A DNA stretch of 64,000 nucleotides from NCBI GenBank assembly GCA_036382775.1, contig DASVHD010000012.1, forward strand, positions 1 to 64,000, given 5' to 3'. A program made the position numbers and the translations under genes. The notes under the pieces were generated by a model. That model was not told where the DNA came from. It was given only the letters and a program-made list of their open reading frames with translations, and searched no databases. This DNA comes from a bacterium. Its GTDB lineage: Bacteria > Hydrothermota > Tepidihabitantia > SM23-42 > JAOAFX01. Positions 50,365-59,092 of this stretch are shown in pieces. Position 1 is the stretch's first letter. Each line of letters starts with the position of its first letter.

Positions 50365-51453
50365 TCACTCGAATTTCCGCACGAAGCTCATGCCCGGCAG
50401 CTGTTTGATCAGACCCTTGATCTCAAGTCTGAGCAGGACCCCAAGGAGCTGGGGCGTGGATATCCGCAGTTGATCCGACAATTCATCGAGGATAACGGGA
50501 TCGCAGGATAATGCATCCCAGACGTTTTTTTCGTCCGGCGCCAGTTCTACTTCCCGTATTTCACGTTCCTGTCTGGTATATTTTATGCCCAGGGCTTCCA
50601 TGACTTCATCGGCCGATGTCACGGGTGTGGCGCCGTCCTTTATCAGTCGGTTTGTGCCCTGAGAGGTTTTCGCATAGATATTACCCGGTATCGCGAAGAC
50701 ATCTTTGTTCTGGTCCAAAGCCCAGCTGACCGTGTTCATGACCCCGGACTTCTCCTTGGCCTCGATAGCCACGATCCCCTTTGACAGGCCGGATATGATC
50801 CGGTTGCGCTTGGGAAAGTTCTGCGCCAGCGGCGGGGTGCCGATGTTGAACTCTGAAATGACCGCGCCGTGCTTGATGATCTCCGCCATTAGATCCCTGT
50901 TCTCGGGCGGATAGACGGTGTCCAATCCGCAGCCCAGCACGGCAATGGTCCGTCCTTTGGCGCGGAGCGCGCCCCAGTGGGCCGCGGTATCGATTCCGCG
51001 CGCCATCCCGCTCACCACGCTCACGCCGGATCCGGCAAAGTCACGGGCGAAAGTTTCAGCGATGTTTTTGCCGTACACTGTGGCGCCGCGCGTGCCGATG
51101 ATCGCGACCGCCACTGCATCATCGGGCAGGATATTTCCGCGAACGAAAAGCACGGGCGGGAAGTAATCGACCGCCTTCAGCCATTGCGGATAATCATCCG
51201 CGTAGTACGGGACCGCCCGGATATCGAGCTGTTCCAGCGTTTTGTATTTTTCCAAAATCTCGTTGTCCGTCTTGAGCGATGCTATGGACCGCGCGATCTC
51301 TTCGCCCACCACCTCGGCGCAGAGCGCGGGTGGAGACTGCAGGATACCCTGGGGTGTTTTAAACCGCTCCAGCAGGGCGAGCATCCTCGTTTCGTTAAGC
51401 CTGGCCATCGACATGAGGAGTACAAAATCCCGGCTTTCGTTTGGATCAGTCAT
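50365..51453 (-). CDS. dprA: DNA processing protein DprA
   Basis: 362 residues. Rossmann-like DprA core: IIGTRGATVYG, SGMARGIDTAAHWGAL, TIAVLGCGLDTVYPPEN, GAVISEFNIGTPPLAQNFPKRNRIISGLS, and VFAIPGNIYAKTSQGTNRLIKDGA. A C-terminal winged helix (about 300-360) is present. It loads RecA on incoming single-stranded DNA in natural transformation. It overlaps the HEAT gene upstream by 8 bases. Confidence 0.95.
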   Translation of the reverse strand: MTDPNESRDFVLLMSMARLNETRMLALLERFKTPQGILQSPPALCAEVVGEEIARSIASLKTDNEILEKYKTLEQLDIRAVPYYADDYPQWLKAVDYFPPVLFVRGNILPDDAVAVAIIGTRGATVYGKNIAETFARDFAGSGVSVVSGMARGIDTAAHWGALRAKGRTIAVLGCGLDTVYPPENRDLMAEIIKHGAVISEFNIGTPPLAQNFPKRNRIISGLSKGIVAIEAKEKSGVMNTVSWALDQNKDVFAIPGNIYAKTSQGTNRLIKDGATPVTSADEVMEALGIKYTRQEREIREVELAPDEKNVWDALSCDPVILDELSDQLRISTPQLLGVLLRLEIKGLIKQLPGMSFVRKFE

Positions 51454-52033
51454 TTATTTTTTCCGGGTACCGTGCATGATAGCGTTCCGAACCACGCGGT
51501 TGCAATGCCGGCATTTCCACGATCTCGCTTACGGTCTGGGCCAGACCGGGCTCGGCGCTTTGCAGTACATCCATGATCACGGCGCGGTCTGAGCCATCCT
51601 TTATACCCTCCGCGATCCGCCAGGCAGATCCCTGCGGATCTTTCAGCACGATCTTGACCAGCGCGATCCTTGCTTCCTTGGCCACGGTCGGGTTGTCATC
51701 TTTCAGAACAAGTTTCAGAATCGGCGGCAACGCCGCGGGATCGCCGATCTCACCAAGGCTCAAACAGGCCGCTGCCCGGGTGAACCAGTAACCCTTGGAG
51801 CACAACCGCATCAGGCGCGGCATGACTTTGGTGCCCAGCCTGGCAAGCTCATGGGCGCTCTTTTCCCTAAGGCACCAGGAACCGTTTTCCAGCACTTTGA
51901 GCAGGATCTTGGTCCGGTCGATCTCATTAAGGTCGTTAAGTTTGCTGAATACTCTTAGCTTTTTGCTCATTTCCGTATTCTTGAGCAGCTTGAGGATCGT
52001 TTCCTTGTCCGGCTTAAGCGTGATCTTCATCAT
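51446..52033 (-). CDS. Small HEAT-repeat protein
   Basis: 195 residues of HEAT-type helix pairs (NGSWCLREKSAHELARLGTK, GYWFTRAAACLSLGEIGD, DDNPTVAKEARIALVKIVLK). Probably a protein-interaction scaffold. It lies between obg and dprA on one transcript, 28 bases after obg. Function unknown. Confidence 0.7.
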   Translation of the reverse strand: MMKITLKPDKETILKLLKNTEMSKKLRVFSKLNDLNEIDRTKILLKVLENGSWCLREKSAHELARLGTKVMPRLMRLCSKGYWFTRAAACLSLGEIGDPAALPPILKLVLKDDNPTVAKEARIALVKIVLKDPQGSAWRIAEGIKDGSDRAVIMDVLQSAEPGLAQTVSEIVEMPALQPRGSERYHARYPEKIND

Positions 52034-52061
52034 GTACCATCGGCCTTGGGATCTTTTCCCG

Positions 52062-53009
52062 CTACGCCGGCATCAGATAGCCGATCAGCGTTTCCAGCCC
52101 CTGACGCTTCAGGGCGGAGATGAAACAGTTTTTTTCCTTGATCACAAAATCCGGCAATTTGTCCAGCAGGTCAATTTTGTTAAAAACCACCAGTCTTGGT
52201 TTTTCTACCAGGCGCTTGTCATAACGACGAAACTCATCCAGCAGGCCGCGGTACTGCGCCATTGGGTCGGGCGCCGAAACATCGATCAGGATGATCAGCT
52301 TTTTGGTGCGCTCGATGTGCCGGAGGAAGGTCAACCCCAATCCTTTGCCGGCATGCGCGCCTTCGATAATGCCGGGCATGTCCGCAAGGACAACGCTCTG
52401 CAGTCCCTGCTTTAAAACACCCAGGTTCGGCGTCAGGGTGGTGAATGGATAAGCCGCGATGCCGGGCTGCGCGTTGGTGATGGCTTTTAGGAGGGTTGAT
52501 TTTCCCGCATTGGGAAAACCGACAATGCCAATGTCCGATATGATCTTGAGCTCGATCCGGTATTCGTGTTTCTCTCCTGGTTCGCCGGGTTCGGCAATAC
52601 GCGGCGCCTTATTATACGATGAAGCGAAACTGCTGTTCCCGCGGCCGCCTTTACCGCCGCGCGCCACCAGTAACTGGTCGTGCTCGGTCAGGATCTCACC
52701 CGCGGCCTTCTCCCCCTCGTATACGACGATACCCAACGGTACCTTGATGCGGGCGTCGTCCCCGTTCCTTCCATGCATGCCCTTGCCCTTGCCGTGCAGG
52801 CCGCGGCCGGCCCGGTAATGCGGCCGCAGTTTAAAATCGTATAAGGTCTGGAGGGACCTGGTTCCAATTAGAAAGACCGAACCGCCGTTACCACCATGAC
52901 CGCCGTCCGGACCGCCCCGCGGCACGAATTTCTCGCGGCGGAACGACACGCAGCCGTTCCCTCCGGCACCGCCCTCGACTATTATTTTGGCTTCGTCAAC
53001 GAACTTCAT
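52062..53009 (-). CDS. obg: Obg/CgtA GTPase
   Basis: 315 residues, lacking the C-terminal OCT domain present in some homologues. Gly-rich Obg domain (FVDEAKIIVEGGAGGNGC, RGGPDGGHGGNGGSV, RGGKGGRGNSSF) and a G domain with GFPNAGKS, FTTLTPN, ADMPG, FNKID and SALKRQG. Acts in 50S ribosome maturation and stress control. ATG six bases after a consensus -10, so the message should be leaderless. Confidence 0.95.
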   Translation of the reverse strand: MKFVDEAKIIVEGGAGGNGCVSFRREKFVPRGGPDGGHGGNGGSVFLIGTRSLQTLYDFKLRPHYRAGRGLHGKGKGMHGRNGDDARIKVPLGIVVYEGEKAAGEILTEHDQLLVARGGKGGRGNSSFASSYNKAPRIAEPGEPGEKHEYRIELKIISDIGIVGFPNAGKSTLLKAITNAQPGIAAYPFTTLTPNLGVLKQGLQSVVLADMPGIIEGAHAGKGLGLTFLRHIERTKKLIILIDVSAPDPMAQYRGLLDEFRRYDKRLVEKPRLVVFNKIDLLDKLPDFVIKEKNCFISALKRQGLETLIGYLMPA

Positions 53010-53015
53010 TGGCAG

Positions 53016-53043
53016 ATTATAACGAATATCAGGGTAGTGTCAA
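53016..53043 (-). promoter_or_regulatory. Promoter of obg
   Basis: Minus strand TTGACA (53038-53043), 16-base spacer, TATAAT (53016-53021), six bases to the ATG at 53009. All twelve hexamer bases match consensus. Confidence 0.8.
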
Positions 53044-53144
53044 GAAATCGCAGTCAGCGTTGTTTATTTCTTTTTGCCTGGACATGGAAAATTCAACATT
53101 TTATGGCAGGGCGGAATATGGAGAAATCGTCAGATTGTCGTGGC

Positions 53145-54335
53145 TTACTTTTTTTTACCCAGCAGCGCAAACAGCAGCACCGCGGACATGAACGAAAGCG
53201 CGGCGCCGACGAGCAGCGCATGGCTGAACCCGACTTTCTGCCAGAGTAGACCCATGAGCAGGTTGGCGGGCAGCAGGGTGACGCCGATGATCGTGTGATA
53301 CACGCCAAACATAGTACCCCGGACGCCAGCCGGGGTCAGCTCGGCAACGTACGCTTTCAGGTTGCCTTCGGTCAAACCATAGTACAATCCATATATAACG
53401 AATATTATCCAAACACCGGCAGCGTGCTTCGTATACGCGAGCGCGCTATAGCATAATGAAAAAACAAGAAAACCCAGGACGATGGTCTTGTTCCTGCCGA
53501 TGCGGTCGGAAATGACACCGGCCGGGTACGACCACGCGAAATAGGAAATATTAAAGGCGAGCCAGAGCAGGGGGATATGGATCGCGCTGATGCCGATCTC
53601 CTTTGCTCGCAGCAGTAAAAAAGCATCGGATGAATTGCCCAGCGTAAAAAGCACAATAATGCAGAAAAATATCCGGAGCTGGCTGTTTACATCTTTTAGA
53701 GAAAACGAAAAAGCACGAGCTTGCGTTTCCGGGATCTTTTCCCTGACGCCGAAAATGATAATTAAAACCGCGATGATCCCCGGAACCAAAGCCAGGCCGA
53801 ATAACAGCCGATAGTTCTGAGACGATAACGCCAGGATCAAAAACGCCAGGGTTGGACCGAGCGCAGCACCCAGCGTGTCCAATGCGCGGTGGAAGCCAAA
53901 CGCCCTGCCCAGGTATTCTTTACTCGAGGAGTCGGCGATCAAAGCATCCCGTGGCGCTGTCCGTATTCCCTTGCCAAAGCGGTCGCCGAAACGGACGACC
54001 AGAACGTGCCATCCCTGGGTGGCGAACGCGAGCAGCGGTTTCACGATAGTGGACATGGTGTAGCCGACGAATATGAAGATCTTCCGCTTGCGGCACCGGT
54101 CTGATATATAACCGGAGAACGCTTTCAGCACGCTTGCCGTGGATTCGGCGATCGCTTCAATGAGCCCGATAAAGACCGGCTGAACCTTGAGGACTTCCTT
54201 TAAAAAAATCGGTATCACAGCATATGACATCTCGGTCGAGAGATCCGTAAAAAGGCTTACCAGCCCCAGACTCAGGATATTCCGGCCCAGCCAGGCAAAA
54301 TGTTTCTGGGATCTAGAAGGCTGTTCCACGATCAA
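53145..54335 (-). CDS. Major facilitator superfamily transporter
   Basis: 396 residues with about 12 membrane helices. The N-terminal LFTDLSTEMSYAVIPIFL, followed by DRFGKGIRTAPRDALIAD, is the MFS signature (R-x-G-K-G-x-R). SWAYPAGVISDRIGRNK marks the second half. The pattern is close to a group of uncharacterised bacterial MFS carriers. Starts at TTG 54335 or GTG 54329, three to nine bases after the previous stop, so it is coupled to the small gene upstream. Substrate unknown. Confidence 0.85.
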   Translation of the reverse strand: MIVEQPSRSQKHFAWLGRNILSLGLVSLFTDLSTEMSYAVIPIFLKEVLKVQPVFIGLIEAIAESTASVLKAFSGYISDRCRKRKIFIFVGYTMSTIVKPLLAFATQGWHVLVVRFGDRFGKGIRTAPRDALIADSSSKEYLGRAFGFHRALDTLGAALGPTLAFLILALSSQNYRLLFGLALVPGIIAVLIIIFGVREKIPETQARAFSFSLKDVNSQLRIFFCIIVLFTLGNSSDAFLLLRAKEIGISAIHIPLLWLAFNISYFAWSYPAGVISDRIGRNKTIVLGFLVFSLCYSALAYTKHAAGVWIIFVIYGLYYGLTEGNLKAYVAELTPAGVRGTMFGVYHTIIGVTLLPANLLMGLLWQKVGFSHALLVGAALSFMSAVLLFALLGKKK

Positions 54336-54338
54336 AAA

Positions 54339-54728
54339 CTATGGAGTTATGTAGTAGTCTATTGTGTCGGTTGGACCGTTTAGGTCAATATACTGATATT
54401 GAGAGGTATAGCCCGGATTATCCGTGCTGTCGATCAATATCCAGACGATCTGACTGCCCTGCATGCTGCTGGTGGCGTAGCATACGCTATCCATTTCGAA
54501 GAATCCATGCAACGAATCCGAGCTGTGAGCCGTGATAGTTTCACGGACCCTCATAATATCAGTGTCTTCCGGATCAATATCGCCGATCTTCAGAGTTAGG
54601 TCGTTGATCCCGGAGCCATTGGACTCAAGTTTGGCGAACCCATACATGTGGGTCCAGTACAGTACTTCCTTCTCGGTGCAATTGGTATAGACGCAGACCG
54701 CGCAGATCAAAGCAATAAAGTATTTCAT
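54339..54728 (-). CDS. Small secreted or lipid-anchored protein
   Basis: 129 residues with a short hydrophobic leader (MKYFIALICAVCVYTNC) whose Cys could be lipidated, although the lipobox is poor. The rest is an acidic domain with no recognised motif. Ribosome site AGGAGG. It leads the MFS gene. Confidence 0.5.
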   Translation of the reverse strand: MKYFIALICAVCVYTNCTEKEVLYWTHMYGFAKLESNGSGINDLTLKIGDIDPEDTDIMRVRETITAHSSDSLHGFFEMDSVCYATSSMQGSQIVWILIDSTDNPGYTSQYQYIDLNGPTDTIDYYITP

Positions 54729-54795
54729 CGCTTAACCTCCTAAGGATTTCACATCCTCGGCATGCCGGACATACATCGTTCAGCTGCCGTAGTTT

Positions 54796-54823
54796 ATTAT
54801 AGTTACTGCTCTTGAAATGTCAA
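54796..54823 (-). promoter_or_regulatory. Minus-strand promoter of the 54339-MFS unit
   Basis: TTGACA (54818-54823), 16-base spacer, TATAAT (54796-54801). Its -35 directly abuts the -35 of the plus-strand promoter at 54812-54839. Confidence 0.75.
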
Positions 54824-54839
54824 TATTAATTCATATAAT
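54812..54839 (+). promoter_or_regulatory. Plus-strand promoter of the glycosyltransferase gene
   Basis: TTGAAA (54812-54817), 16-base spacer, TATAAT (54834-54839), six bases to the GTG start. It overlaps the divergent promoter, so RNA polymerase can probably occupy only one at a time. Confidence 0.75.
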
Positions 54840-54845
54840 ATTTGT

Positions 54846-55928
54846 GTGAGGATCCTTGTGCTTGCAGTGCCGATCGGCGCTGGTCATATCAAGGCCGCGA
54901 CCGCGGTCACGGACGCGATCCAGATCCTTGATCCTTCGGTCAAGGTCCGTGTTGAAGATTGTTTCAAATGGGTATGGTCGGCGTACGGGCAAGCGTACAA
55001 GAAGATCTACGATTACGGCCAGCTTCATTCCCACCGCTTACTAAAGGTATTGTACAGCGGAGCGGACGTTAAACGGGGTTCCAGCCGGCTGCTGTCCTGG
55101 TTCCATAAAAAAACGGCCGTCAGGTTCCATCGGCTGCTGCTCGAATTCCAACCAGATTACGTCATCTGCGCTCATTTTTCACCGGCTTACTACGCGTCGG
55201 TCTATAAACGCGAGTTCGGGTATCGGCTGGGGGTCGTGGTTACAGATTACTACGTACACCCGCAGTGGATCAACGACCCCATTGACCACTTTTTTATCCC
55301 GCATGAAAGCCTGATAAAGCAAATGCTCAGGCTTGGAGCCAGATCCGACCGCATTTTTCCCCTGGGCCTGCCGGTAAACCCGGTTTTTGACTTAGGGATC
55401 GACGCTGCGAAAGCGCGGCAGCGTTTCGCGATCGATACCAACCGTATTGCCGCCATGGTCATGGGCAGCCGGGTATTCGGCGGCGAGTGGTTCGAACTCG
55501 TCCGCGAGATCGTTGATTTCGACTACGACCTGTTCGTCCTGTGCGGCGATAACAAGGCCGCCATGAACCAGATCAAACAGCTGAAGGGCCGCGCCCGGCT
55601 GACGACATTGGGTATGGTCGAAAAAGTGTACGAACTCATGGCGGCGAGCGACATTTTGATCACCAAGGCGGGCGGCATCACCTCCACCGAAGCTACGAAG
55701 ATCGGGCCGTGCCTGCTGTTCACTAATTCGATCCCGGGCCTGGAAGACAAGAACGAAGACTTTTTCATCGAGCACGGTGCGGCCCAGAGGATCACCGTGG
55801 CGAACGCGCGGTCGGTCATGGAAGGACTGCTGTCGCACCCCAATATCATGAAGGTCCTGCGGCAAAACCTTCTCCATATGAACAAGCGCCGGTCCGCTGA
55901 GAACATCGCGCGCGTCATCCTTTCCTGA
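54846..55928 (+). CDS. MGDG synthase/UgtP-like GT28 glycosyltransferase
   Basis: 360 residues. N-terminal VPIGAGHIKAATAV (GAGH-x4-A loop), VICAHFSP and VVVTDYYVHPQWI are typical of monogalactosyl- and diglucosyl-diacylglycerol synthases. The donor half holds VMGSRVFGGEWF, ITKAGGITSTEA and IPGLEDKNEDF. It likely adds a sugar to diacylglycerol at the inner membrane face. Start is GTG at the predicted transcript end. The zincin gene follows without a gap. Confidence 0.85.
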   Translation: MRILVLAVPIGAGHIKAATAVTDAIQILDPSVKVRVEDCFKWVWSAYGQAYKKIYDYGQLHSHRLLKVLYSGADVKRGSSRLLSWFHKKTAVRFHRLLLEFQPDYVICAHFSPAYYASVYKREFGYRLGVVVTDYYVHPQWINDPIDHFFIPHESLIKQMLRLGARSDRIFPLGLPVNPVFDLGIDAAKARQRFAIDTNRIAAMVMGSRVFGGEWFELVREIVDFDYDLFVLCGDNKAAMNQIKQLKGRARLTTLGMVEKVYELMAASDILITKAGGITSTEATKIGPCLLFTNSIPGLEDKNEDFFIEHGAAQRITVANARSVMEGLLSHPNIMKVLRQNLLHMNKRRSAENIARVILS

Positions 55929-56258
55929 ATGGATAAGGAAAATTTCGAACTGGCGGTAAAAAAAGCGATCAGCGCTCTGCCAGCGGTGCTCCGCAAGAAG
56001 CTCGAGAACATCGAGATCGTAATCGAAGATGAACCAATACCTCAGAAAAATCTCCTGGGACTTTACCAGGGCGTGCCGCTGAAGCACCGCAGCATCTGGT
56101 ACGGTAATGTCCTGCCGGATAAGATCACCATCTTCAAACAAAATATCGAGCGTATCGCGGGGAATGACAATGATATCCAGCGCATCGTCGAGGATGTCGT
56201 TTTCCACGAGATCGGCCATTATTTCGGGTTTGACGAGGAAGACCTGCAAAACTTATAA
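55929..56258 (+). CDS. Minimal zincin-type metallopeptidase (DUF1025-like)
   Basis: 109 residues, the size of the small zincin family PF06262. The active site HEIGHYFGFDEED (His93, Glu94, His97) has the H-E-x2-H-x2-G pattern and an acidic third ligand. N-terminal ISALPAVLRKKLENIEIVIED and GLYQGVPL are also family blocks. Cytoplasmic; natural substrate not known. Begins right after the glycosyltransferase stop. Confidence 0.85.
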   Translation: MDKENFELAVKKAISALPAVLRKKLENIEIVIEDEPIPQKNLLGLYQGVPLKHRSIWYGNVLPDKITIFKQNIERIAGNDNDIQRIVEDVVFHEIGHYFGFDEEDLQNL

Positions 56259-56309
56259 CGAATATGGCAAATGACAGCGAATTATGCGAATAATAACATG
56301 TAAACTATA

Positions 56310-56337
56310 TTACAAGGTAGGGTTCCCGATCTTATAT
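56310..56337 (+). promoter_or_regulatory. Weak promoter before the pseudo-lipase/TPR gene
   Basis: TTACAA (56310-56315), 16-base spacer, TTATAT (56332-56337). The leader is about 60 bases with CAGGAGG before the ATG. Confidence 0.45.
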
Positions 56338-56403
56338 AAAATCCGGACTGAACTTTTTGTTTAATAATAAGATTATACATTATATATCTCCAGGAGGCTG
56401 CAT

Positions 56404-58557
56404 ATGAAATACATTAAATTCATTATACTGGCATCTATGCTAATCCACTGCTCGGGCAAAATGGTCGAGCAGATGATAGCCGTCAAAGGTTCGACTATTA
56501 TCAATCTGAACAAGGCAAAACTTGTCATCCCTGAAGGCTGCGGTTTAGAGAGCACATTAGTCTCTTTTGAACAGAGATCCGTTCCCTCCCGGTCCTTCTT
56601 TGGCGGGTATCGCATGACCGGTCAGGCCTTTGTTATCAAACCCGACAGTCTGCTTTTCACCCAGCCCATCCGGTTCTCCTATCCGGTCGGGAGCCAGGCA
56701 AACGTCAAACTGGCCGTCCGGATCGCCCATGGGTTCGTGCCCCTTGCCGGGTCCGGGGTCGTGGGCGAAACCCTTCAGGCTGATATTAATCACGGCGGTG
56801 AATATTATCTCATTGAGGCGCCAGGAGAATACGGTATTATTGACGCTCAAAAAGCCGATTCAGCGTTGCTTATTATCAGTGATATTTATATCAGCAACTA
56901 CATTGAAAATTTCAAGAAAACTCTCGGGCGATCAGCCTACAAATATCCGATCTGGACCTTTATCAGTTCCCCTAATGCAACCATTGAAGAAAATGCAAAA
57001 AATCTTGCTTGGGAATTAAAAAAATCACACGAACAATTTGGCAGTTTCAGATTAGATGTCGTCAGTTTCGGAATTGGGGGATTGATCGCGCATCGGTATG
57101 TGGCCGACTCAACTCTTTATCAAAAAGATATTTCTTCTGCTATTATTGCGGTAGGAACACCATTTAAAGGAACAAATTTTGCTGATATAGATAGCGCAAA
57201 ACAGGGAAGCAGCCCTTTTAGATTCTTTTTTATCGATGGGTATGGCGATAAATCAGAGGAACTGAATCCTAACTCCGCATTGATAAAATGGATCGCGGAA
57301 AATTCAATTTTTCTCGGATTTTCCGAAAATGAGGATGAAACAAAAAATTTCGCTTCGATCAGAGGGAAAACGCAGTTTCTCGGCAGAATGCCAGAGGAAT
57401 CAGAAGGCGATGGACTCATTAGCGTTAACTCAACGTTTCTCACACCCGTAGAACCAAAACCATTTTTCGCAGATCACTTTGAGCTATTTGAACGCAATGA
57501 TGTGCTTAATAGTATCTGCGAATTCATTAATCTTTATCGCAGCTACACTTGGCCTTCTTTGTTCAGGGCAGTCTGGAAGGGACAAGAAAGCATCTCCAAA
57601 GTAGGAGAAACGTGGATAAAAGAAGCGAAACTGCACTATCCAGGCATCGATTTTGAAGTATTGCTCGAATGGGCAGAAAACTTATTAAGATCAACGCCTC
57701 AAGATGCAATATTGATAACAAACGGTGACAACGATACGTATCCGCTGTGGTACCTGCAATCACTTAAAGGAATAAGGAATGACGTGATCGTGGTTAATTG
57801 GTCGCTTCTAAATACTGCGCAATATATTCGGTATCTTATCAAGAATGGCTTGCCACTGGAAATAAATGATGCAGAGATCGACAGTCTTCGTCCCTATATG
57901 GATAAAAAAAATGATCGACCGGTATTCGTGGCCGATCAGATCATTTCATATCTTGTTGCGCAAAATAAAGGGCCCGTCGTGTTCTCAACAACTCTATATG
58001 ATCCGGAGAAACTGGGCTATCCCCTGTGTTTGACCGGCATTGTATATGAACTCAATAAAAACGGCGCAGAATGGGTTAACCGCTATGTAAACATTGAAAA
58101 AACAGAAAGACTGCTCTATGAATCGTTCAGCTACGATAAGTTCTTCTCGGCATCTTATGATTCGTTATGTACTGACATACAAGCCATTCTCAGCAACCAT
58201 GCATCTTCAGCATTTGCACTGGCAATGGTTTTGAAAAAGCAACAAAAGTATGACGAAGCGCTGAAGGCGATCGCATTCGGCAAAAAATTAGTTCCGCCCC
58301 AGATGATATCTTATTTTCTTCATCTGGAAGCATCAATATATCTTAAAAAGAATTCCATCGACAAAGCCGACAGCCTTTTCAATGAATTACTGGGCATGCC
58401 CGGCACTGAAGCTCGCCACTATAAAGAAACCGCCAGGATCTACCATGATGAACTAAATAAGAAAGACCGGGCAATCCTGATCCTTGCTGAAGCCCTGAAA
58501 CGATATCCTCAAGACAAGGAGATCACCGAACTGATCAAAAAATACCAGGAGGATTAG
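56404..58557 (+). CDS. Secreted multi-domain protein: pseudo-lipase, DUF2723-type tail and TPR
   Basis: 717 residues. Signal-like N-terminus ending HCSG. About 160-380 resemble an alpha/beta hydrolase (LDVVSFGIGGLIAHRYV, AVGTPFKGTNF, GDGLISVNST), but the G-x-S-x-G serine is replaced (SFGIGG), so it looks inactive. About 430-500 read ILITNGDNDTYPLWYLQSLK and VVNWSLLNT, matching the soluble tail of DUF2723 membrane glycosyltransferases, here without the membrane part. About 610-717 hold TPR units. The coding sequence is clearly more AT-rich than its neighbours. The sigma factor gene follows at once. Confidence 0.65.
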   Translation: MKYIKFIILASMLIHCSGKMVEQMIAVKGSTIINLNKAKLVIPEGCGLESTLVSFEQRSVPSRSFFGGYRMTGQAFVIKPDSLLFTQPIRFSYPVGSQANVKLAVRIAHGFVPLAGSGVVGETLQADINHGGEYYLIEAPGEYGIIDAQKADSALLIISDIYISNYIENFKKTLGRSAYKYPIWTFISSPNATIEENAKNLAWELKKSHEQFGSFRLDVVSFGIGGLIAHRYVADSTLYQKDISSAIIAVGTPFKGTNFADIDSAKQGSSPFRFFFIDGYGDKSEELNPNSALIKWIAENSIFLGFSENEDETKNFASIRGKTQFLGRMPEESEGDGLISVNSTFLTPVEPKPFFADHFELFERNDVLNSICEFINLYRSYTWPSLFRAVWKGQESISKVGETWIKEAKLHYPGIDFEVLLEWAENLLRSTPQDAILITNGDNDTYPLWYLQSLKGIRNDVIVVNWSLLNTAQYIRYLIKNGLPLEINDAEIDSLRPYMDKKNDRPVFVADQIISYLVAQNKGPVVFSTTLYDPEKLGYPLCLTGIVYELNKNGAEWVNRYVNIEKTERLLYESFSYDKFFSASYDSLCTDIQAILSNHASSAFALAMVLKKQQKYDEALKAIAFGKKLVPPQMISYFLHLEASIYLKKNSIDKADSLFNELLGMPGTEARHYKETARIYHDELNKKDRAILILAEALKRYPQDKEITELIKKYQED

Positions 58558-58558
58558 A

Positions 58559-59092
58559 ATCGCCGACTACGCTGATATCCCGCCGTTCCAACTGTACCGG
58601 CTGTACAAGCATGGCGATGATGGCGCTTTCCGCCAGCTATACGAGCTTTACAGCCCCGGGCTTTTCAATTACCTGGTAAGGCTCGTCAGCGACTGGCATC
58701 GCGCCGAGGATATGCTCGTGGAGACATTTACAAAACTGGCCCGGTCTGACCTTGATGAGCGGGGTACTGTTAAAGCCTGGCTTTACCGGGTCGCCACGAA
58801 CCAGTGTTACAAGTGGTTCCGAAAGAATAAGCACCAGGAAGTGGAGCTCAACGAGGACACATGGATCCCCTTGCAGCAGCGCGACCATATACCCCGGTTC
58901 GAACGGGAGATCAAGGTCCAGAAAATACTGCACCGATTGTCCGATCAGCACCGCGTGGTGATCGTTATGAAATTCTACAATGAAATGAGCTATCAGGAGA
59001 TCGCTGACGTACTGTGCATCCCGCTGGGAACGGTCAAATCCCGCATGCACGAAGCGATGAAAGCTTTGAGGAGGCTACATGAACTGCCGTGA
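58559..59092 (+). CDS. ECF-type RNA polymerase sigma factor with ATC start
   Basis: 177 residues if read from ATC 58559. Region 2: FRQLYELYSPGLFNYLVRLV, HRAEDMLVETFTKLAR and GTVKAWLYRVATNQCYKWFR. Region 4: LSDQHRVVIVMKFYNEMSYQ, EIADVLCIPLGTVKSRMHEA. The frame from the in-frame TGA at 58532 to the ATG at 58712 contains no ATG, GTG or TTG, yet clearly encodes region 2.1. AGGAGG (58547-58552) lies six bases before ATC 58559 and overlaps the previous stop region. A start at 58712 would delete half of region 2. It overlaps the anti-sigma gene by 14 bases. Confidence 0.8.
   Translation: MADYADIPPFQLYRLYKHGDDGAFRQLYELYSPGLFNYLVRLVSDWHRAEDMLVETFTKLARSDLDERGTVKAWLYRVATNQCYKWFRKNKHQEVELNEDTWIPLQQRDHIPRFEREIKVQKILHRLSDQHRVVIVMKFYNEMSYQEIADVLCIPLGTVKSRMHEAMKALRRLHELP

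Noticed and set aside
55392-56249. 285-residue minus-strand frame
   Set aside because: Antisense to two clear genes (glycosyltransferase and zincin).
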